A DNA stretch of 64,000 bases from the NCBI GenBank assembly GCA_902363045.1, contig CABIYX010000006.1, positions 56,394 through 120,393 of the forward strand, written 5' to 3'. The DNA comes from Clostridiales bacterium. GTDB lineage: Bacteria > Bacillota > Clostridia > Oscillospirales > Oscillospiraceae. Shown in pieces: positions 8,643 to 15,745 of this stretch. The translations under genes and the position numbers were made by a program. Position 1 is the stretch's first letter. Each line of letters opens with the position of its first letter. The notes beneath the pieces are model-generated. The model saw only the letters and a list, made by a program, of their open reading frames with translations. It made no database searches and was not told the origin of the DNA.

Positions 8643-10196
8643 TCAAAATTTCCAGTGGATTTTGACTTTCTGCTGACCAGTATCCGGGTCCTGCTCACCG
8701 ATCTCGATTTTCTCGATCAGCATCACTGCCAGCTCCCGGGGGAGGGTCTTCAGTTCCAGCAGTTCCCGGGCTTTGTCCATGACCTCCTCCTGATTGCGGG
8801 GCTGCTCCTGACCGGAGAGCTCTTGATCGATCTGGGCCAGCCGCCGCTCCAGGCGGCTCTTTTCCTCTAGGAAGTCCTGGTTCAGCTCCACAAACTGTCC
8901 TTCACTGAGCACACCGGACACCTTATCCAGGTACAGGTTTTTCAGCGCTGTACTCCGCTTCTCCAGCTGGGCGCTCAGGGTCTTCTGCTCCTGCAGCAGG
9001 GCCTCCCGGTGGTCGTCCTTTGGCGGCGGGAGCTCCAGCTCCTCCAAATGGTAGTAGGCCCCGATGTAGTCCCGAATGCGTTGGGAGACCAGTTCCATCA
9101 GCCGGTCCAGCCGGATGGAGTGGCGGGTGCACAGCTTCTGTGTCCCGCTGTCGGCGTAGAGCTTGCAGCGAAGATAATATACCTGTGCTTTCCCCTTTTT
9201 CCCGTTGGAGGTCTTGCTCATGGTGCTGCCGCAGTCCATGCACTTCACAAGGCCCGCCAGGGGGTGCACCATGCCGGTGCCGTCCTCCCGGGAGCGAATG
9301 TCCAGGTTCCTCTGGACGGTCTCAAAGGTCTCCCGGTCGATGATGGCCTCGTGAGTGTCCTCCACCCGGAACCAGCGGTCCCGGGGCATGACGATGATGG
9401 CCTTAGATTTGTAGCTGGCCTTTTTGGTCCGGCCCTGCACCATGACGCCGGTGTAGATCTCATTACGGAGAATCCGCCATACAGTGTTCTTGTTCCAGAG
9501 CCCGAAATCCTGCTTGCAGAAGTGGTTGCTGTCCCAGCCCCGCTCCGCCTTGTATCGGGTGGGATTGACCACCCCCAGATCGTTGAGCATGTGGGCGATA
9601 CTCTGCTTGCCGTGACCCTCCAGGGACCAACGGAAGATCTGCCGCACTACCTCCGCCGCCTCCGGGTCCACCAGGAGATGGCCCTTATTGTCCGGGTCCT
9701 TCCGGTAGCCGTAGATGGGAAAGCCGCCGATGTACTGCCCCTGCCGCCGCTTCATGTCGAAGACCATGCGGATGTTCTCCGACAGATCCTCCAGATACCA
9801 CTCGTTGATGAGTCCATTGATCTGGCGGGCTTTTTTGTTGCCCTTGATCTCCGTGTCGGCGTTGTCTGCCACGGCGATGAAGCGGATGCCCCAGAGGGGG
9901 AACAGGCCGTGGATGTACTTCTCCACCAATTCCATATCCCGGGTGAACCGGGACTGACTCTTGCAGAGGAGGATCTGAAACTTCTTCTCCTGGGCCGCCT
10001 GGATCATCCGGTTGAAGTCCGGCCTTAGGCTGTCAGCGCCAGAGTAGTCCTCATCGCAATAGATGTGGTAGATGTCCCATCCCCGCTCCACGGCGTAGTG
10101 GATCAGCAGGGACTTCTGGTTCTGGATACTCTCGGATTCCTTTTGCTGTTTGTCTTCGTCCTCCTTACTCAGTCGTGTATAGATCGCACAAAGAAT
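8643..10196 (-). CDS. Large serine recombinase with probable ATT start codon
   Basis: This site-specific recombinase of about 517 residues should integrate and excise the element. From the ATT at 10196 the protein begins MLCAIYTRLSKEDED, with the catalytic Ser at about residue 10 in YTRLS. Resolvase and recombinase domains follow, then a zinc ribbon (CMDCG around residue 320 and later Cys). A coiled-coil segment at about 380-450 completes the usual LSR layout. AGGAGG lies 8 nt before the ATT. No ATG, GTG or TTG occurs in frame between the TGA at 10202-10200 and the catalytic motif. A GTG at 10091 would remove the catalytic Ser. The gene ends about 140 bp from attL. Confidence 0.88.
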   Translation of the reverse strand: MLCAIYTRLSKEDEDKQQKESESIQNQKSLLIHYAVERGWDIYHIYCDEDYSGADSLRPDFNRMIQAAQEKKFQILLCKSQSRFTRDMELVEKYIHGLFPLWGIRFIAVADNADTEIKGNKKARQINGLINEWYLEDLSENIRMVFDMKRRQGQYIGGFPIYGYRKDPDNKGHLLVDPEAAEVVRQIFRWSLEGHGKQSIAHMLNDLGVVNPTRYKAERGWDSNHFCKQDFGLWNKNTVWRILRNEIYTGVMVQGRTKKASYKSKAIIVMPRDRWFRVEDTHEAIIDRETFETVQRNLDIRSREDGTGMVHPLAGLVKCMDCGSTMSKTSNGKKGKAQVYYLRCKLYADSGTQKLCTRHSIRLDRLMELVSQRIRDYIGAYYHLEELELPPPKDDHREALLQEQKTLSAQLEKRSTALKNLYLDKVSGVLSEGQFVELNQDFLEEKSRLERRLAQIDQELSGQEQPRNQEEVMDKARELLELKTLPRELAVMLIEKIEIGEQDPDTGQQKVKIHWKF

Positions 10197-10276
10197 ATGT
10201 CACACCTCCTAAAAGGCGTAACTGCTCAGTTACATCTTAACACTGAGAGCAGTGATACGGCAAGAAATTATTTGAA

Positions 10277-10308
10277 ATCCCTACGCCGCCAAAACGCAGC
10301 GTAGGGAT
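10277..10308 (-). terminator. Hairpin after the 38-codon ORF
   Basis: ATCCCTACGC (10277-10286) pairs with GCGTAGGGAT (10299-10308), a 10-bp perfect stem overlapping the stop of the small ORF. A weakly T-rich tail follows on the minus strand. It could end the small ORF transcript or attenuate the recombinase gene downstream. Confidence 0.5.
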
Positions 10309-10424
10309 CATTGGGTGAGTTCTTTTGTGAGCCAGGCGGTGATGACTTTTTGGATCAGGGTGCTGGTAAGGATCGGATCTTTGGGTGGATGCTGTTCCGT
10401 TAGGATAAAGGTAGGGTCTTTCAT
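10308..10424 (-). CDS. Small ORF (38 aa) upstream of the serine recombinase
   Basis: The frame runs from ATG at 10424 to TGA at 10308 and has a strong GGAGG site 8 nt upstream. The peptide begins MKDPTFILTEQHPPKDP and ends with an amphipathic stretch (LIQKVITAWLTKELTQ). The family is not recognised. Its position just upstream of the recombinase, with a hairpin at its stop codon, would suit a leader peptide or a recombination-directionality factor, but this is only inference. Confidence 0.55.
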   Translation of the reverse strand: MKDPTFILTEQHPPKDPILTSTLIQKVITAWLTKELTQ

Positions 10425-10469
10425 AAAATCGCCTCCAGGGAATTCTATGAACGATTAGCTTAGGATATG

Positions 10470-10506
10470 AAAAAGCAGATGTACAAGAGCGTACACCTGC
10501 TTTTTT
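10470..10506. terminator. Bidirectional terminator after the FRG gene
   Basis: AAAAAGCAG (10470-10478) and TGTAC (10480-10484) pair with GTACA (10491-10495) and CTGCTTTTT, with one mismatch. A T-run follows on each strand. It ends the FRG gene on the minus strand. Confidence 0.8.
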
Positions 10507-10581
10507 AGATGCTTTTTGGCGAAATGTATATAGCTGTCAACAAGTGTGTATCGCACGGCGCTTTACGAAAAGAGATTCCTT

Positions 10582-11499
10582 TTATGTATTATAGGGTCTC
10601 ATAAGCTCATCTTCGATTTCCTCAACGAGCTTCTGATACTCCGTTTCCTCTGCCAGTTCGATTGTATCCAAATAATGTTCTGTCAACCGTTTGATGTTGT
10701 GGAAGATCAAGTTCATTTCGCCTTCCAGAGAAAATGACTCTGAAGAAACCCGCTCACTTTTCCGAATCATTTCGCTGACAAGATTAAATTCCTCTGGATA
10801 AATGGAACTTGTGTGTATGCCGAAATAGAGGCGCAGGTCGTTTCGCAGCTGTACCTTTGCATTCTTATCAATTTTAATTGCTTCATAGCGGTAATTGGGG
10901 AAGGAACTGAGCCGCTCGCCTTGAAACAGGATGAAAGCTCCTTGCTGCGCTATGATACGCGGGTTCTTCTTGATGTGGTCAATCAATTTGTGATTTTTCT
11001 GGAACAATTCTTGGCCACTAAACAAATCTGCTTCATGGTTGATGCACGCATTATATGCCTCATTGATGTTGTTGCTGGTGGGGCAATACAAATCCTCCAA
11101 AAAGAAGATATACACCATACCGTCCTCGCTGTCACCGCTGGTTTCTTCCTTGGTATAGTAAGGGGTCACAGCAAAGTACAGTGCAGCCAGGCAGTTATAG
11201 GTCACATCCAATAATCTGCTTGGGAATCCGCCGTGCTGCGCATCAATCGCAATTTCAAGGTAGGTTTTACCGTTTGTCAGATGATTAGCAGACATCTCCT
11301 CAAACAGATTCTTTTCAAAGAACTTATCTGACTTGGAGAGTTGCGTCCGAAAAATAGTGGGCTGGCATGGGGTATCATAAACCTTAGATTCCCCGCGGAA
11401 CACCACCACGGAATCGCTTGACTTCGCATGCTTGATGGTTTCTTCTACCGCAGAGATATACTCCGAAATAGATTTGACTGGACCGTCCAAATGTCTCAC
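10582..11499 (-). CDS. FRG domain-containing protein
   Basis: This 305-residue cytoplasmic protein carries an FRG domain. The name-giving FRGES motif is at about residues 34-38, and the conserved block QHGGFPSRLLDVTYN at about 88-102. FRG proteins are common cargo of mobile elements and defence islands; the biochemical role of the domain is not established. The start is GTG at 11499 with AAAGG just upstream. The gene is AT-rich compared with the host. An inverted repeat GATGTT/AACATC (about 11515-11534) lies in its upstream region and could bind a regulator. A strong terminator follows. Confidence 0.88.
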   Translation of the reverse strand: MRHLDGPVKSISEYISAVEETIKHAKSSDSVVVFRGESKVYDTPCQPTIFRTQLSKSDKFFEKNLFEEMSANHLTNGKTYLEIAIDAQHGGFPSRLLDVTYNCLAALYFAVTPYYTKEETSGDSEDGMVYIFFLEDLYCPTSNNINEAYNACINHEADLFSGQELFQKNHKLIDHIKKNPRIIAQQGAFILFQGERLSSFPNYRYEAIKIDKNAKVQLRNDLRLYFGIHTSSIYPEEFNLVSEMIRKSERVSSESFSLEGEMNLIFHNIKRLTEHYLDTIELAEETEYQKLVEEIEDELMRPYNT

Positions 11500-11599
11500 C
11501 GGCCTTTCTATACTGATGTTTCTATTTTAACATCACAAATAATCAAAATACAGTCGATCTTGTTATCTGTAAATTACTTCACTTTTCCACGCAGCATCT

Positions 11600-12892
11600 T
11601 CAAACACAAAATACCGCATATAGAGGAATGGCCTTCAATCCATCCTTCTCTCCAAAATTCTTCAGCGACAGCCGAATGGAGTAGGCAGGCTTATAGTTAC
11701 TCACAAAGACGCTGAGGCTGCGGGAGCGGACGTGCTCTCCTTTTTTGACCTCAACACCAATGATCTGGTTGCCCTTCTGCAGGACAAAATCCAGTTCTGC
11801 GGTGCTGCTGCTCTCCCAATAGTACAGATCGTACCCCTTGGAAGCCAGCTGCTGGGCCACATAGTTCTCGGTAAGCGCCCCCATGAAGGTGTTTCCTTCG
11901 CCGGAGAGCACCGTCTGCTGAGAGATCCCGGATTTCATCGTCAGCAGCCCCACATCGCCCATGTAAAGTTTGAAGGCGGAGAGGTCTGCGTAGACAGCAA
12001 TGGGTTCAAAGGCCTGATTGATGCGCTGGCATTTCAGCACCACGCCCGCCAGATTCAGCCACTCGATAGAGGCCCCGAACAGCGTGGCGCTGCCGCCCTT
12101 CTGCACCACCTTGTATTGGAACTTCTTGTTGTCCTTGGCCAGCTGCGCCGGAATGGAATTGTAGCAGGCTCGGATCTTCACGCTGTCGGCGTTGCTGGCG
12201 TATTTGGCCATATCCGCAATGTAGTTGTCCAAAATCTCACTTTGCACCAGCGGCACATCCAGAAAGCTCCCTCGTTTCAAAAAGGCATTGATGCAGGCCG
12301 GCATACCGCCGATGAGCAGATACTCCCGATACAGTTCGACAGCCTCCTGATGCAGTGCGTCTGGCAGTGGCTCCATGGACTCATAGGAGGCCCGGATTTC
12401 CCTGCAGAGGAATTCCTTGCCCCTGGCCCAGAGATATTCCTCGAAATCCAGCGGATAGAGGGTGATGGTCTCCACCTTGCCTACCGGGAAAGAATATTTC
12501 TGCCGGTTGATGGCCACGCCCAGCAGGCTGCCCGCAGCGGCAACATGAAATTCGGGCGTCTCCTCGCAGAAGTATTTCAGCGCCGTCAGCGCCCGCTCAC
12601 AGGACTGGATCTCATCGAAGATAATCAGCGTTTCACCGGGGATAATGTGCTCGCCAGTGGAAGCCTCCAGATACCGCAGCAGGCGCTCCGGCTGGATATT
12701 CTCATCAAAATAGGAGGCCACCGTCAGATTCGTCTCCAGATTGATATAGACAACGTTGCTGAACTGCTCCTCTCCGAACTTGCGGAGGATATAAGTCTTT
12801 CCCACCTGGCGGGCTCCATTGACAATCAACGGTAGGCGATCTGCAGCTTGATTCTTCCATGCCAAAAGCTGTGCTTCAATTTTCCGCTTCAT
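11600..12892 (-). CDS. AAA ATPase with DUF4143 domain
   Basis: This 430-residue protein combines an AAA_14-type ATPase with a C-terminal DUF4143 nuclease-like domain. The ATPase half has VNGARQVGKTYIL (Walker A), LIIFDEIQSCE (Walker B) and AAGSLLG. In the DUF4143 half, WESSSTAELDFVLQ and VEVKKG resemble the PD-(D/E)xK arrangement. Such proteins are widespread in bacteria and mobile elements, with unproven function. The ATG at 12892 is preferred over the GTG at 12901 because GAGGTGAGG precedes it. A strong promoter overlapped by a palindrome lies immediately upstream, suggesting repression. Confidence 0.9.
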   Translation of the reverse strand: MKRKIEAQLLAWKNQAADRLPLIVNGARQVGKTYILRKFGEEQFSNVVYINLETNLTVASYFDENIQPERLLRYLEASTGEHIIPGETLIIFDEIQSCERALTALKYFCEETPEFHVAAAGSLLGVAINRQKYSFPVGKVETITLYPLDFEEYLWARGKEFLCREIRASYESMEPLPDALHQEAVELYREYLLIGGMPACINAFLKRGSFLDVPLVQSEILDNYIADMAKYASNADSVKIRACYNSIPAQLAKDNKKFQYKVVQKGGSATLFGASIEWLNLAGVVLKCQRINQAFEPIAVYADLSAFKLYMGDVGLLTMKSGISQQTVLSGEGNTFMGALTENYVAQQLASKGYDLYYWESSSTAELDFVLQKGNQIIGVEVKKGEHVRSRSLSVFVSNYKPAYSIRLSLKNFGEKDGLKAIPLYAVFCV

Positions 12893-12903
12893 GGTCCTCA
12901 CCT

Positions 12904-12941
12904 CATGGATATAGTTTATCCATGGTGGAAAGTTAAGTCAA
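12904..12941 (-). promoter_or_regulatory. Promoter and palindromic operator of the AAA/DUF4143 gene
   Basis: On the minus strand TTGACT (12941-12936) and TAAACT (12918-12913) are 17 bp apart. The inverted repeat CATGGAT/ATCCATG (12904-12910 and 12918-12924) straddles the -10 box, a standard operator position. The regulator is unknown. Confidence 0.6.
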
Positions 12942-13002
12942 GAAAAATATGTTAAAATAAGATTTTTTCTCGTTTAACTATTTTGCACTCTGTTGCGGAT
13001 TA

Positions 13003-14112
13003 CTAAAATTTTTTTATACTCTCGCCGCACTCATTGACTAAACTGGAATCCAAATGGGAATATAAATCGGCCGTGGTCAACATGGTGCGGTGGCCTAACC
13101 AGTGCTGTACCTGAATCAGCGGCGTGTGGTTTGCGATCAAAAGACTGGCACAGCTGTGCCGGAGATCATGAAAGCGGATATGCCGCAGGCCATTTTCTTT
13201 CAGGAACTTCTGAAAATCGTGCGTGACAACATCCGGTTTCATCACATTGCCGTGCCGGTCACTGCACACATAGACCGGCCGCAGAGCCTTTTTACGCTCC
13301 AATTCCTCCTGCAAAAGTGAAAGGATCGGCTCAAACAGCGGCAGAGTTCGGTGGGACGCCGCTTGTTTCAAGGTATCTTTTGCGCAAACCACTCGCTTTC
13401 CATCGTCAACTCCCTCTATCACACTATGACATACCAACATGGTCTGTTTCTCAAAATCTACATCTTTCCACCGGAGACCCAGCACTTCGCTGCGGCGCAG
13501 GCCGTAGGCCAGGGATAAGATGACGGGTAATTCCAGTTTTGTCCCTTTCACCGCTTCCAGGAGTTGGCGGGCTTCCTTCTCAGAGTAGTAATTGGCTTGC
13601 GGTCGCTGCCGTTTCGGCTTGCTCACAAATTCAATGGGGTTTCTCAAAATTATTTCCCGTTTGCAGGCGTCCCGAAAGACGCTTTGCAGCAGCATGTGGT
13701 GGTGCTGGATTGTGGTGGAGGACAGACCGTGTTCCTTTAAAAACTGATAGTATGCTTCGATATTTTGGGAATCGACCTCCCGCAACAGGGCGTCTCCAAA
13801 ATAGTCCGTCATATGGTGCTCCGCCATGTGTATGTAGTTGCGGTAGGTGGACGGTGAGAGTTCAGGCTTTCGACGCTCGATCCACGCGTTTAGAAAATCC
13901 ATCAAAATCACATCAGGATGATTCTGCTCCACCTGCTGCTTACGGGTATACGCAAGACACAGTTCCTGGAGTTTTTCCTGAGCGCGCCGTTTATTGTTCG
14001 GCACAGGCAGTCCTAAGTTAAACCGCTTTTGAAGCCGCTTTCCATCGGGATGCTTGAGATTGAGGATCGCATAATATTGATTGTTCACTTCTACGAGCCT
14101 TCCGGTTATCAT
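13003..14112 (-). CDS. Tyrosine-type site-specific integrase
   Basis: This phage/ICE-type integrase has 369 residues from ATG 14112 (GGGAAGG 7 nt upstream; the frame extends to 14145 without a ribosome site). An N-terminal arm-binding region and a SAM-like core-binding domain (about 75-150) precede the catalytic domain. Catalytic residues are seen in LRRSEVLGLRW (Arg), HDLRHSCASLL (His-x-x-Arg), HWLGHR (His) and LYSHL (Tyr). It sits near the right end of an element that also has a serine recombinase. The two enzymes use different chemistry, so this one may belong to a nested or former element or serve another site. Confidence 0.92.
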   Translation of the reverse strand: MITGRLVEVNNQYYAILNLKHPDGKRLQKRFNLGLPVPNNKRRAQEKLQELCLAYTRKQQVEQNHPDVILMDFLNAWIERRKPELSPSTYRNYIHMAEHHMTDYFGDALLREVDSQNIEAYYQFLKEHGLSSTTIQHHHMLLQSVFRDACKREIILRNPIEFVSKPKRQRPQANYYSEKEARQLLEAVKGTKLELPVILSLAYGLRRSEVLGLRWKDVDFEKQTMLVCHSVIEGVDDGKRVVCAKDTLKQAASHRTLPLFEPILSLLQEELERKKALRPVYVCSDRHGNVMKPDVVTHDFQKFLKENGLRHIRFHDLRHSCASLLIANHTPLIQVQHWLGHRTMLTTADLYSHLDSSLVNECGESIKKF

Positions 14113-14196
14113 AAAAATACCTTCCCTTTCGCAATTAAATTGCAACTTTTGTCCTTGCTATCATTGGTTTTGACAGTTGAATCTTATATACGGAAA

Positions 14197-14241
14197 AACC
14201 GTGAAATCCCGCTTGACAGCAGGCTTTCACGGTTATATATT
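14197..14241 (+). promoter_or_regulatory. Strong outward promoter inside an inverted repeat
   Basis: TTGACA (14213-14218) and TATATT (14236-14241) have 17-bp spacing. Arms AACCGTGAAA (14197-14206) and TTTCACGGTT (14225-14234) flank the -35 box and abut the -10 box, as in a repressor operator. It points right, away from the integrase and towards attR. No plus-strand gene follows, so the transcript would be non-coding or antisense to the ATPase fragment. Confidence 0.5.
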
Positions 14242-14271
14242 CATAGTATATTCAAAAATCTTCAAAAAATA

Positions 14272-14300
14272 AATTCGTCGGGCTCATAACCCGACGAATT
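14272..14300 (-). terminator. Terminator at the right end of the element
   Basis: AATTCGTCGGG (14272-14282) pairs with CCCGACGAATT (14290-14300) in a perfect 11-bp stem. On the minus strand TTTATTTTTTG follows. It would stop transcription entering from the interrupted ATPase gene before it reaches the integrase. Confidence 0.8.
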
Positions 14301-14547
14301 ACCAATCATTTCTTGCGAATATTTTTACAAAGCCCAAATTTTGAACAAGTTTGGCATTGTTTTCTTCGTTTTTGTCGTCTGCTTTTGCAATCATATCGCA
14401 ACTTTTTTATCCGCCTTGACCATGCCAGGTGCCTACAATCCGTAGGCATCTGTTTTTTCTGTTCCCTTTTCTGTTCTCCCGCCCTTTTGCTGCCAGAGTC
14501 TTTTTTTGAGCAGTTACGCCTCTTATCAAATAGCTTGTCCCATAAAA
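14301..14547 (-). other. AT-rich right arm of the element without a convincing gene
   Basis: A minus-strand frame of 31 codons (14394-14299, MIAKADDKNEENNAKL) ends on the terminator stem but has no ribosome site. The stretch also holds a small hairpin around 14430-14450 and a 15-bp copy (14507-14521) of the sequence upstream of the serine recombinase (10214-10228, opposite orientation). The truncated ATPase frame runs through here to a stop at 14407. Nothing else is recognisable. Confidence 0.4.
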
Positions 14548-14584
14548 GTGTCCTAAGTAACCGTACCCGGTGCTGGTGCCGTCC
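14548..14584 (-). repeat. Extra att-like half-site inside the right end
   Basis: GTGTCCTAA (14548-14556) followed after 18 bp by GGTGCCGTCCA (14575-14585) repeats the arrangement at attR. There GTGTCCTAA (14632-14640) is followed after 21 bp by GGTGCCGTCCA in the ATPase gene. It looks like the remains of another junction between the same kind of element end and the same kind of target. Confidence 0.45.
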
Positions 14585-14629
14585 AAAAACTGATCCCGCA
14601 ACCCCTTGCAAATACTGACTTTTTTCGCA

Positions 14630-14657
14630 AGGTGTCCTAATGGTGCTGTGCCATGGG
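14630..14657 (-). other. Right attachment site (attR) of the element
   Basis: AGGTGTCCTAA (14630-14640) is the inverted partner of the left-end sequence, and CATGGG (14652-14657) is the shared core inside the DGTAPH codons of the ATPase. Confidence 0.75.
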
Positions 14658-15121
14658 GCGCGGTGCCGTCCACCAGGGCGGCCCCCAGGCGGGGGAGGAC
14701 CACGCCGTCCAGGGAGTCCGGGTCCGCGGAGCAGAGGATGTACTCCACCGTCTCACCGGCCTGGGCGGCCTGCTGGGCCACCCGGCGCATCAGGGTGGAT
14801 TTTCCGCACCCCGGCCCGCCCTTGAGGATGTAGATGGCATTGGCCGTCTCAGGGGAGAGCAGCTCGGAGTACAGGGAGTAGAAGCCGGCGGGGGAGTTCG
14901 CCCCCAGAAAATACTGAATCTCGTGGGATGCAGCCATAAATGGACCCTCCAAATCCTTCAAATCTGCCTCAGACTATGCGCCGCCGGGGGCTGGGGTGCG
15001 GCGGAGCGGGAAAATCCGGCCTTCGGGGCTGTTCAACCGGGAAAAATGGGAGTATAATGAAGAAAAACCCGCGGGCCGGAGCCGGTCCGCCGGAACGCCC
15101 AGGACGGAGGAAAGAGACCCT

Positions 15122-15745
15122 ATGTCAACAGAGAAAACCAGATTTTTGTCCTATATCTGCCCCCGCTGCCGCCAGTCGGTGATCGTGGAGCGGGACGTGT
15201 TTGCCCTGGCCGCCGCGCCGGTCCACATCAAATGCCCCTGCGGCAAGTCGGAGCTGTCGGTGGAGTTCATGCCCCAGCGGGTGCGCCTGAGCGTCCCCTG
15301 CGTCTACTGCGGGCGGGAGCACCTGGTGTCCTGCCCCTCCCACGCCTTCCTGCGGGAGCGGGCCCTGGCCTTCTCCTGTACGGCCTCCGGCCTGGACTGC
15401 TGCTATGTGGGGGAGGAGGGGCCGGTGTACGCCGCCACCGCCCGGCTGGAGCAGGCGGTGGACAAGCTGGACCAGGACCCCGGCCCGGAGGAGGAGCGCC
15501 CCCCCTTCCTGGATCCCATGGTGATGGAGGAGGTCCTGTCCGAGCTGCGGGACATCGCCGCCCGGGGAGGAGTCTCCTGCGCCTGTGGGTCCAAAGCATG
15601 GACCTTCCGGGTGAATTACAGCTCGGTGGATCTGGTGTGCGGCCAGTGCGGCGCGGAGATGCGCATTCCAGCCGCCACCGCGGATGACATCGACAACCTG
15701 TGCTGTAAGACCAGCCTGCTGATCCGGGGGAGGGCCGATACATGA
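15122..15745 (+). CDS. Multi-CxxC zinc-ribbon protein of unknown function
   Basis: This 207-residue protein has several Cys pairs: ICPRC, KCPCG, CVYC, CACG and CGQC. These imply two or three zinc ribbons, with an acidic linker (DQDPGPEEERPPF) before the last. The start at 15122 has GGAGGAAAG upstream; the frame is open further upstream, but that extension lacks a site. It overlaps the thioesterase gene by ATGA at 15742, so the two are coupled. The domain is not recognised, and a role in sensing or protein folding cannot be decided. Confidence 0.8.
   Translation: MSTEKTRFLSYICPRCRQSVIVERDVFALAAAPVHIKCPCGKSELSVEFMPQRVRLSVPCVYCGREHLVSCPSHAFLRERALAFSCTASGLDCCYVGEEGPVYAATARLEQAVDKLDQDPGPEEERPPFLDPMVMEEVLSELRDIAARGGVSCACGSKAWTFRVNYSSVDLVCGQCGAEMRIPAATADDIDNLCCKTSLLIRGRADT

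Larger units (their letters stand above)
8502..14651. mobile_element. Serine-recombinase integrative element, about 6.16 kb, inserted in an ATPase gene
   Basis: Boundaries come from the broken ATPase gene. Both junctions hold CATGGG (8496-8501 and 14652-14657), a unit length of 6,156 bp. Just inside each core the ends carry inverted copies of TTAGGACACCT (8512-8522 forward, 14630-14640 reverse). Rejoined, the ends would form a roughly 50-bp imperfect palindrome centred on CCCATGG, the usual shape of an attP for a large serine recombinase. Contents, all on the minus strand: recombinase, a 38-codon ORF, FRG-domain protein, AAA/DUF4143 protein and tyrosine integrase. The cargo region is AT-richer than the host. 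No conjugation or phage structural genes are present, so it is a small integrative or mobilisable island. Confidence 0.85.
14407..14937 (-). pseudogene. N-terminal part of the interrupted P-loop ATPase, running on into the element
   Basis: The start is ATG 14937 with GGAGGG 7 nt upstream. The first 95 residues are ATPase, with Walker A LKGGPGCGKST and ending DGTAPH at 14653. The remaining 81 codons are element DNA read by chance to a stop at 14407. It would give a truncated P-loop protein with a foreign tail rich in Lys and Arg. The rest of the real gene is at 7696-8496. Excision of the 6,156-bp element restores a 361-residue frame. Confidence 0.85.
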
